Positions 1 through 5,094 of a stretch of 9,135 bases of DNA are shown in pieces. The DNA comes from DATASD01 sp035478835 (GTDB lineage Bacteria > Patescibacteriota > Saccharimonadia > Saccharimonadales > UBA4665), in the NCBI GenBank assembly GCA_035478835.1, contig DATIJH010000004.1, positions 1-9,135 of the forward strand. Reading direction: 5' to 3'. A model generated the notes under the pieces. It ran no database searches. It saw nothing but the letters and a program-made list of their open reading frames with translations, and was not told the DNA's origin. The stretch's first letter is position 1. Each line of letters begins with the position of its first letter. The translations under genes were made by a program, and so were the position numbers.

Positions 1-309
1 GCAAACCACACGCACGATATCCAGGTTTTTGATTTCCCCGCCTTTTTTGCGCCACCCGTTTTGTTCCCAGGCCAGCGACCACTTGGTGATGACGTTGATC
101 CAGAATTCGCTGTCTGTGTAGATTTCGCACGGTTCGCCGGCCGCGTCTTTTAAGGCTGCGACTATGGCGAAGCCCTCCATGCGAATATTGGTGGTGGGGC
201 CGCCGCCCGGCTCACCGCCTAGGACTATTGGTTTTTTGTCGCAAATGACTGCAAAGCCGCCCGAGCCCGGGTTCGGCTCGCAGCTGCCGTCAGTGTAGTA
301 AACTATCAT
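1..309 (-). CDS. rnhA: Ribonuclease HI, 3' end cut by window edge
   Basis: RNase HI cleaves the RNA strand of RNA-DNA hybrids (R-loops, primer remnants) in the cytosol using two metal ions. The 103 visible codons translate into a clear family match. The N-terminal YTDGSCEPNPGSGG strand gives catalytic Asp7. TTNIRMEGFAIVAAL gives catalytic Glu45. The YTDSEFW strand gives catalytic Asp66. The basic-protrusion-like stretch NGWRKKGGEIKN follows. The fourth metal ligand (equivalent of E. coli Asp134) and the C-terminal helix lie beyond the left edge, so completeness cannot be judged. The ATG at 309 begins the family-typical MIVYYTDGS and is preceded by an extended -10 box rather than a Shine-Dalgarno site. 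The gene lies 99 bases downstream of glyS on the same strand. The family call is secure; only the C-terminus is unseen. Confidence 0.95.
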   Translation of the reverse strand, partial: MIVYYTDGSCEPNPGSGGFAVICDKKPIVLGGEPGGGPTTNIRMEGFAIVAALKDAAGEPCEIYTDSEFWINVITKWSLAWEQNGWRKKGGEIKNLDIVRVVC

Positions 310-408
310 CGCTCTATGATAGCAGTTCGTCCGATAATCGCGGAAAGTTTTTGTGGTTACGAGTGCATGGTACCGATAATGGCCGCCATGTCATCAAATC
401 GAGCTTAT
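310..408. other. glyS-rnhA intergenic region
   Basis: These 99 bases hold no gene that I can support. The only structure is a weak inverted repeat, CATGG (366-370) with CCATG (386-390), and the rnhA -10 box near the left end. There is no stem followed by a T-run that would terminate glyS transcription, so read-through from glyS into rnhA is possible. Confidence 0.4.
316..324 (-). promoter_or_regulatory. Extended -10 box of rnhA, leaderless spacing
   Basis: The minus strand reads TGC-TATCAT, an extended -10 (TGn plus a 5/6 match to TATAAT), with only 6 bases between the hexamer and the rnhA ATG. Transcription would start at or next to the start codon, and no Shine-Dalgarno sequence is seen. 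No good -35 was identified. Confidence 0.45.
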
Positions 409-1803
409 TTAGCGGACGACTTCGACGAGCTTTGCAATGTCGATGCGGGTTTGTTTGGCGGTATCGCGGTCGCGCACGGTGACGGTATTGTCTTCGAGCG
501 TCTGGAAGTCGATCGTCACGCAGTGCGGCGTACCGATCTCGTCCTGGCGGCGATAGCGCTTGCCAATGTTGCCATTGTCATCCCAGGCTACGTTGCCCAG
601 CTCTTGCTTGAGCATTTTGTAGACTTCGCGCGCTTTTTCGATCAGCTCTGGCTTGTTTTTGAGCAGCGGACTAACCGCGCATTTTACCGGTGCCAGATGC
701 TTGGGCAGCTTGAGATACACGCGCTTTTCGCCGGCGACTTCGTCTTCGGTGTACGCCGCCGTAAGCACGGCCATGAGTGCACGCTCCACGCCAAAGCTTG
801 GCTCGATTACGTGCGGCACGAACGGCGCCGAGCCGTCCTTGGGCCGGTACTCCATGTTCTTGCCGCTCACCCGCTGGATGTTTTGCAGGTCAAAATCGGT
901 GCGGTAGGCCAGACCCAAAAGCTCTTCGCGGCCGATTGGAAAATCGAATTCAAAGTCGATGGTGCGCTTGCTGTAGTGTGCCAGGTCGTCGCCCAACACC
1001 TCAAGCTCGTGGACCATATCTTTTGGCAGGCCCAGCGCGTCACACCATTCGTGCACCAGTTTGACCCACATATCAAAGGCTTCTTGCCACTTTTCCGGAT
1101 TCACAAAATATTCGATTTCCATCTGTTCGAACTCGCGCGAACGGAAAATAAAATCGCGCGGACTGATCTCGTTGCGAAAGGCTTTGCCCTGCTGCGCCAA
1201 ACCGAACGGCAAGTCCGGATAAAAACTGTCTACGACGTTTTTGTAGTTCGTGAATATACCTTGCGCGGTTTCCGGCCGCAGGTACGATACGCTGCTTGGC
1301 TCGTAAGTCACGGCTTTGCGGCCCTCGAGGTCGGTCCGGCCTTTGTCGGTCGGATGCTCGTCGTCTACAATCGGCGCACCAATCGTTATCTCTTCCCCTT
1401 GGTTTGGGCCGACAAACGTACGAAACATCATATTGAATTGGCGCGGCTTGCCAAACGTACCGGTTTTGCCGCACGTTGGGCATTTGCTGGTGTCGATTTT
1501 ATCGGCGCGGAAACGGCTGTGACAATTCGAGCACTCTACCAGCGGGTCGGTAAATGTTTCGGTGTGGCCGCTCGCCTGCCAGACTTTTTGATTCATTAAA
1601 ATAGCAGCGTCGACGCCGAGCATATCGTCGCGCGCATCCACAAACATCTTCCACCACAACTGCATGATGTTGCGTTTAAGCTGGACGCCGAGCGGGCCGT
1701 AATCCCAGGTGCCGGCCAAGCCGCCATATACTTCAGAACCCTGGTAAATAAAACCGCGGCGCTTTGCCAGGCTAACAATGTCTTCTAGATTTGTCTTACT
1801 CAT
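409..1803 (-). CDS. glyS: Glycyl-tRNA synthetase, single-chain class II type
   Basis: It charges tRNA-Gly with glycine in the cytosol using ATP. At 464 residues it has the length and order of the homodimeric (alpha2) bacterial/eukaryotic-type GlyRS, not the alpha2/beta2 GlyQ-GlyS form. Visible landmarks are the N-terminal FIYQGSEVYGG and TWDYGPLG motif 1 region (18-50); a Cys4 zinc-binding insertion (C91, C94, C108, C111); RPETAQGIF (176-184); motif 2 FRNEISPRDFIFRSREFEQ (209-227); motif 3 EPSFGVERAL (334-343); and a C-terminal anticodon-binding domain from about 368 with RYRRQDEIGTPHCVTID. The ATG at 1803 gives the usual MSKTNLEDIVSLAKRRGF start. It directly follows recO, recalling the era-recO-glyQS order of Firmicutes, but with the single-chain enzyme. 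It appears to have its own promoter overlapping the recO stop codon. Confidence 0.97.
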   Translation of the reverse strand: MSKTNLEDIVSLAKRRGFIYQGSEVYGGLAGTWDYGPLGVQLKRNIMQLWWKMFVDARDDMLGVDAAILMNQKVWQASGHTETFTDPLVECSNCHSRFRADKIDTSKCPTCGKTGTFGKPRQFNMMFRTFVGPNQGEEITIGAPIVDDEHPTDKGRTDLEGRKAVTYEPSSVSYLRPETAQGIFTNYKNVVDSFYPDLPFGLAQQGKAFRNEISPRDFIFRSREFEQMEIEYFVNPEKWQEAFDMWVKLVHEWCDALGLPKDMVHELEVLGDDLAHYSKRTIDFEFDFPIGREELLGLAYRTDFDLQNIQRVSGKNMEYRPKDGSAPFVPHVIEPSFGVERALMAVLTAAYTEDEVAGEKRVYLKLPKHLAPVKCAVSPLLKNKPELIEKAREVYKMLKQELGNVAWDDNGNIGKRYRRQDEIGTPHCVTIDFQTLEDNTVTVRDRDTAKQTRIDIAKLVEVVR

Positions 1804-1811
1804 ATCTGTTG

Positions 1812-1820
1812 ATTATACCA
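1812..1820 (-). promoter_or_regulatory. Extended -10 box of glyS overlapping recO stop
   Basis: The minus strand reads TGG-TATAAT, a perfect -10 with a TGn extension. The hexamer is 8 bases before the glyS ATG, so the transcript would be leaderless or have a leader of 1-2 bases. No Shine-Dalgarno sequence fits in the gap. The recO stop codon TAA (1815-1813) lies inside the hexamer. No -35 match is seen at 16-18 bases, which fits an extended -10 promoter. Confidence 0.6.
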
Positions 1821-2505
1821 GGGAGGCGGCTTGCAGCATAGTCTGGATCAGCGGCGTAATATCACTAAGCAGCACTCCGCCGCCCTGCACCTGCTGCAAG
1901 GTTTTAGGCTGGTTCGCACTAAAGTACAGCCGCATGTACTTAAGATGGTTGGCCGTAAAACGCCCCTGCTCATCCGGCGCAAATGCCATGTGGTTAAAAT
2001 CGAATTGATACTTGGCAGCAGCGTCGAGGACTTTTCCGGCGGCATCAGTTTGCAAATTAGGCGTATGCCCGGCCAGCCGCAACAATTGCGCAGCAAACCA
2101 CACTTTTATAACCGTGGGTTCTATAGATGCATCATCGAGTGCCTCAAAAAGTTGCTCAGCTAAATGATAATATTCTTCCTCTGGTTCGTCCTCGGTTATG
2201 CGATGCAGCTGCTTTAATAGTTCGTAGCCAAGCATAGTTCGGTCCAGGCGCTTAACGATACTACCGTAGTGTTTAACCAGCCGGGTCGACACCAAACTGT
2301 CAAGGCTGCCACGCCCTTTAATGTACGTAATATTGCTCACACTAAATAGTTCGATGCCGCCAGCAAGCTTCGATTTTATGCGCCGTACCCCTTTCGCAAG
2401 CAAGCTCAGCTTGCCGTGATCCGGCGTAAGCACAGTTAAGATTCGATCGGCCTCGCCGTAATCAAGCCTGCCAAGGATAATGCCAGTCGTAACGAGCTGT
2501 TTCAT
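1813..2505 (-). CDS. recO: DNA repair protein RecO
   Basis: RecO works with RecR (and RecF) to load RecA onto SSB-coated single-stranded DNA and to anneal strands in recombinational repair. The 230-residue product has the family N-terminal OB-fold: TTGIILGRLDYGEADRILTV, then GKLSLLAKGVRRIKSK (31-46), which holds the conserved KG(V/A)R signature. An alpha-helical C-terminal half with LGYELLKQL and AQLLRLAGHTPNL follows. No cysteine occurs anywhere, so the Cys4 zinc finger of many RecO proteins is absent. The ATG at 2505 was chosen because it gives the typical MKQLVTTGIILGR start and overlaps the stop of the upstream receiver-like gene by one base (TAATG). That arrangement implies translational coupling, and there is no separate Shine-Dalgarno site. 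A longer reading extends upstream to 2670 but runs antiparallel to nothing conserved and lies within the receiver gene. Confidence 0.93.
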   Translation of the reverse strand: MKQLVTTGIILGRLDYGEADRILTVLTPDHGKLSLLAKGVRRIKSKLAGGIELFSVSNITYIKGRGSLDSLVSTRLVKHYGSIVKRLDRTMLGYELLKQLHRITEDEPEEEYYHLAEQLFEALDDASIEPTVIKVWFAAQLLRLAGHTPNLQTDAAGKVLDAAAKYQFDFNHMAFAPDEQGRFTANHLKYMRLYFSANQPKTLQQVQGGGVLLSDITPLIQTMLQAASLV

Positions 2506-2885
2506 TATGCAGCCGCCAATTGCTCGCGCACGGTTGCGATCAGCTGAACAATTTTTGTATTCGGCTTGTAGTGATATGCAACTACCCCTAGCTGATTGCG
2601 CAAAGTTTCTTGCTGTGCGAATGCGGTTGGCGGCGTTAAAGTATGCACAATAACCGGCACATCGAGCCACTCGGCATACGACCGGAACTCGTACAAAAAC
2701 TCAACGCCGTTATGTCCTGCAAGCTGCAACTCCAGCACTACCACGTCCGGACGGCACGCATCGGCACAGTCGAGCGCGGCCTGTGCGCTCGCCGCAACGC
2801 GCACTTGCCAGCCGGCACGCTCCAGCGCCCGTCGATATGCAAGGGCTAGGATTATATCCGGTTCAATAAGCAAAACGTCTGCCAT
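2505..2885 (-). CDS. Stand-alone receiver-like protein, phospho-acceptor Asp replaced
   Basis: This is a 126-residue single-domain response-regulator (REC, CheY-like) protein with no output domain. The fold is readable: strand 1 ADVLLIEPD (2-10), strand 3 PDVVVLELQLAGHNG (46-60), strand 4 VPVIVHTLT with Thr82 at the switch Thr/Ser position, and strand 5 AYHYKP with the conserved Lys107-Pro108. Two acidic-pocket features are altered. The aspartate normally phosphorylated is Glu52, and the first acidic pair is Glu8-Pro9. Glu at the acceptor site often mimics a constitutively phosphorylated state, so this is probably a pseudo-receiver working by protein contact; that role is inferred. It starts at an ATG overlapping the stop of the kinase-like gene (TGATG) and ends one base into recO, so it should be made together with both. 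No regulatory target can be named. Confidence 0.85.
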   Translation of the reverse strand: MADVLLIEPDIILALAYRRALERAGWQVRVAASAQAALDCADACRPDVVVLELQLAGHNGVEFLYEFRSYAEWLDVPVIVHTLTPPTAFAQQETLRNQLGVVAYHYKPNTKIVQLIATVREQLAAA

Positions 2886-3616
2886 CAGATAAGCTGCAAT
2901 TGCCTGCTTGGTTGTAATGTCGCTGCAAAACCCGAGAGTTTTTGATGCTTACCGGCACGCAATCTTGATTGCATGGCACGAAAAATCGTATCTGCCACAA
3001 AGATACCAGCGCCACTCGTTGAGCTTACGGCCGTGAACGGCTGGCGAGCCCCGCCGCAAAGCTGCTGCGCCATCTTAAGATCTTTACTAAGCGCGCCGAC
3101 GTCACCCCTTCCGTACAAACCGGCAACGAGTCCATGCGGCGTCCGATGTGCAGCCAATCGCAACGCAACGCGCGTCTGCGTTGTCTGCAAAGCGGGTAAA
3201 GCCTCGATTAATGCGTAGCCAAGGCTCGCGAATGCCGCTTTTAGACCCGCCGCGTTCGCCATGACCGGCACATATCGGCCCGCAACATGCACCTCAAGAT
3301 CAATTCCATAGAGCCGCGCAAATCCATCTAATTGATGCGCCGTATCAACGAGTGTAGAACCGAGTGAAACCGGCTCAAGCTCCAAATTCGTTTGCTCCTT
3401 GGCAAGTTGCAGCCCCAACAAGTAACCGTCAACTAATCGCAGCGCGGCTTCGGCGCTCAGCTGCATGCGCGAAATATCTTCGGCCGAAATCCTTCCTTCA
3501 ATAGCGTCCACTTCTGCAAGCCGGGCTATGTGCAGCAATGGCAGCTTTAACTGCTCTGCTACAGACAACAATAAACTATCCGAAGCGATGCCACTTCCGT
3601 CGTTGTTGCCGTACAC
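2885..3616 (-). CDS. Degenerate histidine kinase-like protein (pseudokinase)
   Basis: This 243-residue soluble protein has no transmembrane segment or signal peptide and resembles the catalytic half of a sensor histidine kinase. Residues 12-75 look like the DHp dimerisation hairpin, including SVAEQLKLPLLHI, which lines up with the H-box (HELRTPL) but has Glu21 where the phosphorylated His belongs. Residues 117-143 resemble the N-box region, with Tyr134 in place of the Mg-binding Asn. A clear DxGxG G1 box is missing. TSGAGIFVADTIFRAM (200-215) is a G2-box remnant. Autophosphorylation therefore looks impossible, and ATP binding is doubtful. The GTG start at 3616 is the first possible, because a TAA precedes it in frame; GAGGG lies 7 bases upstream. 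The gene overlaps the receiver-like gene by one base, so the two products probably act as partners. Family membership is moderately sure; function is unknown. Confidence 0.7.
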   Translation of the reverse strand: MYGNNDGSGIASDSLLLSVAEQLKLPLLHIARLAEVDAIEGRISAEDISRMQLSAEAALRLVDGYLLGLQLAKEQTNLELEPVSLGSTLVDTAHQLDGFARLYGIDLEVHVAGRYVPVMANAAGLKAAFASLGYALIEALPALQTTQTRVALRLAAHRTPHGLVAGLYGRGDVGALSKDLKMAQQLCGGARQPFTAVSSTSGAGIFVADTIFRAMQSRLRAGKHQKLSGFAATLQPSRQLQLI

Positions 3617-3623
3617 TTATTTA

Positions 3624-3628
3624 CCCTC
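3624..3628 (-). promoter_or_regulatory. Shine-Dalgarno site supporting the GTG start at 3616
   Basis: The minus strand has GAGGG followed by a 7-base spacer and GTG. With a TAA directly before the GTG in frame, this fixes the start of the kinase-like gene. Confidence 0.55.
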
Positions 3629-3645
3629 GCACATCACTACGAGTA

Positions 3646-3651
3646 AGTATA
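3646..3651 (-). promoter_or_regulatory. Candidate -10 box for the kinase-like/receiver/recO unit
   Basis: The minus strand reads TATACT (5/6 match to TATAAT) in the 54-base gap after the membrane protein stop. The predicted start site near 3639 would give a leader of roughly 23 bases that holds the GAGGG site. No convincing -35 was found, so read-through from the upstream genes remains possible. Confidence 0.35.
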
Positions 3652-3670
3652 CACGCGGCGCACTAAAAGA

Positions 3671-4348
3671 TCACGGTGAAAAGACGAAGTTTGGCAGCAC
3701 CGTGTTATTGAAATCGCTCAAGTACGTATTCGATTCGGTCCAAACCTCTATAGTCTGGTTGCGAAGTGGCATGAGAATCATGCTTCCCTGTTTGTTCGGC
3801 ACGATCTGGCCGTCCAGACGCATACCAAAAATGCTTGGCAATTTCGGAAACGTGTACGGTGTAGCTGTAACTTTTTTGTTGTCGATCAACGATTTATATT
3901 GCGCCAATATACCGGCATAGCTCTGCTGGACCACCGCGGCGCGCAACGAATATGCGTTATCGCTGTTTTGGGTGTCCGGCACGAATCCAGGATAAAAGTA
4001 CGCATTGACCGGCGTACTTGAGCCGCCTGATTTTTCAACAATGTATGCGCTCCACGTCTTTGGATACACAATTGTAATACCGCCAAAAGAAGCCGGACCG
4101 ACGTAGTTCTTGTATGGTGATTTCTCTTGCTGATCAAACTGCGCTTGGTCGGTTTGCTGCGTCTGCTGCTGCGCTTGAGAGACTGCCGTAGCGATCTTTT
4201 TATCGACGTTATTTTTGTAATCTTGGCGGCCGTTGTACGCCCATGCTGCAAAGGCGCCGACACCGCATAACATCAAAAAAACGATGATGAGAGGAATGAG
4301 CAGTAAGTTTATCGCCCCTACTTCTTGCCGCGTATTCATATCGCTCAT
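3671..4348 (-). CDS. Single-pass membrane protein, unrecognised
   Basis: I do not recognise this 225-residue protein. Residues 1-11 are short and polar (MSDMNTRQEVG). A strongly hydrophobic segment follows (about 12-36, INLLLIPLIIVFLMLCGVGAFAAW), then a polar, Gln-rich linker (about 50-75, QAQQQTQQTDQAQFDQQE) that could be helical or disordered. The rest is a compact domain of about 145 residues with a beta-rich look (FGGITIVYPKTWSAYIVEKSG onward). The phrase ITIVYPKTW is reminiscent of PsbP/Mog1-like extracellular domains, but this is a weak resemblance. With an N-in anchor, the domain would lie outside the cytoplasmic membrane. The ATG at 4348 was chosen as the first ATG; ATG 4339 three codons on is equally possible, and neither has a strong ribosome site. 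The gene follows the methyltransferase after 35 bases that hold a perfect 16-bp palindrome. Confidence 0.7.
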   Translation of the reverse strand: MSDMNTRQEVGAINLLLIPLIIVFLMLCGVGAFAAWAYNGRQDYKNNVDKKIATAVSQAQQQTQQTDQAQFDQQEKSPYKNYVGPASFGGITIVYPKTWSAYIVEKSGGSSTPVNAYFYPGFVPDTQNSDNAYSLRAAVVQQSYAGILAQYKSLIDNKKVTATPYTFPKLPSIFGMRLDGQIVPNKQGSMILMPLRNQTIEVWTESNTYLSDFNNTVLPNFVFSP

Positions 4349-4359
4349 GGTAAACCAGA

Positions 4360-4375
4360 TTGCGCTATAGCGCAA
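4360..4375. repeat. Perfect 16-bp palindrome between two genes
   Basis: TTGCGCTATAGCGCAA reads the same on both strands. As DNA it could be an operator for a dimeric regulator. As RNA it forms a 6-bp stem with a TATA loop. It lies between the methyltransferase stop and the membrane protein start, and no T-run follows it on the minus strand, so it is not a good intrinsic terminator. Confidence 0.6.
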
Positions 4376-4383
4376 GCATTTTA

Positions 4384-4872
4384 TTAGTGGTAATCGTACA
4401 AAAAAACGCCTTCGCGTGCCGTGCGCGGTTTTTTGGCGGGCAGTGCAAAAGCAAAGCTGGCGAGGCGCACACCGCCATGCGGGTATCGCTCACGGATAAC
4501 CGCATCGAGCTTGTCCATATAACGCGGCAGCATGAAGGTAAAAATGCCCTCGGCTGGTGGCCACGGCTGCCAGTAGCTACCCCATATAATCCGCACTTTG
4601 GAGCGATATCGCCACGTCCGTACATACGACACGGCCACCAAAATCGGGTTGATTTCGTAGCCAGTAACATGCAGACCACGGCGCGCGGCGGCAAGCAGTA
4701 CACGTCCGTCGCCCGATCCGAGCTCAAGCAGCCGCTGGCCGGGTTTTAGATCGAGTAAATCGAGCGCCAGCGTGATTTGCCCACGCATCGTTGGCAAATA
4801 TGGCGGCCCGAACAAAAGCACCACTCCAAAACAAAGCACAACGGCGATGGCTAATAGCAAAACCACGCTCAT
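4384..4872 (-). CDS. Membrane-anchored class I SAM-dependent methyltransferase (FAM173-like)
   Basis: This 162-residue protein begins with a hydrophobic helix (about 2-22, VVLLLAIAVVLCFGVVLLFG), then a short PPYLPT linker and a Rossmann-type methyltransferase core. Motif I is LLELGSGDGRVLLAAARRG (48-66), and the SAM-ribose acid is Glu73 in VTGYEINP. A later FTFMLPRYMDKL stretch stands near the usual motif IV position. The N-terminal membrane helix plus GSGDGRVxxAAARRG is the layout of the FAM173/ATPSCKMT family, whose eukaryotic members methylate lysines of mitochondrial ATP synthase and ADP/ATP carrier proteins. The substrate here is unknown and cannot be deduced. The start ATG at 4872 lies 9 bases after the xseB stop; AGGAG occurs 12 bases upstream, a rather long spacing. 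It is probably cotranscribed with xseAB. Confidence 0.8.
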   Translation of the reverse strand: MSVVLLLAIAVVLCFGVVLLFGPPYLPTMRGQITLALDLLDLKPGQRLLELGSGDGRVLLAAARRGLHVTGYEINPILVAVSYVRTWRYRSKVRIIWGSYWQPWPPAEGIFTFMLPRYMDKLDAVIRERYPHGGVRLASFAFALPAKKPRTAREGVFLYDYH

Positions 4873-4881
4873 ACCGTGCGT

Positions 4882-5094
4882 CTACTCCTGGCCTTCACCG
4901 GCTTGCAAGCGTAACTTTGTAATCTTGTTTTCCGCAACTCTCAGCGTTGTTTCGAGCTCTTTTACAAGCGCCAGCCCCCGTTCATATAAAGCAACTGCGT
5001 CGTCAATGGCGACGTCAGGATTCTGTAGGGCGGCGAGGACTTGATCAAGCTCGCTGCTGATGGTTTGATAATCGGCTGTGTTAGGCTTTTGCAT
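4882..5094 (-). CDS. xseB: Exonuclease VII small subunit
   Basis: XseB binds several-fold to XseA to form exonuclease VII, which degrades single-stranded DNA from both ends to short acid-soluble oligonucleotides. The 70-residue product is the usual size and shape: a helical hairpin with YQTISSELDQVLAAL (9-23), the family-typical IDDAVALYERGLALVKELE (30-48) and a C-terminal LRVAENKITKL. A longer in-frame reading begins at 5151, but the ATG at 5094 is preferred. It gives the usual protein length and has AAGGAG 7 bases upstream. The gene overlaps the end of xseA by 14 bases, as is common for this pair. Confidence 0.93.
   Translation of the reverse strand: MQKPNTADYQTISSELDQVLAALQNPDVAIDDAVALYERGLALVKELETTLRVAENKITKLRLQAGEGQE

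Noticed and set aside
366..390. Hairpin CATGG/CCATG as a glyS terminator
   Set aside because: Only five base pairs with a 15-base loop and no T-run after it on the minus strand.
316..1599. 427-codon open frame on the plus strand opposite glyS
   Set aside because: It is fully antisense to a clearly conserved glycyl-tRNA synthetase, its product has no recognisable motif, and such shadow frames are common opposite GC-rich coding DNA.
2506..2670. Longer N-terminus for RecO starting at 2670
   Set aside because: The extra 55 residues overlap the receiver-like gene and have no RecO similarity; the ATG at 2505 gives the normal RecO start.
4349..4375. TTG start of the membrane protein at 4375
   Set aside because: The added residues would be encoded by the palindrome, there is no ribosome site, and ATG 4348 or 4339 fits the membrane helix better.
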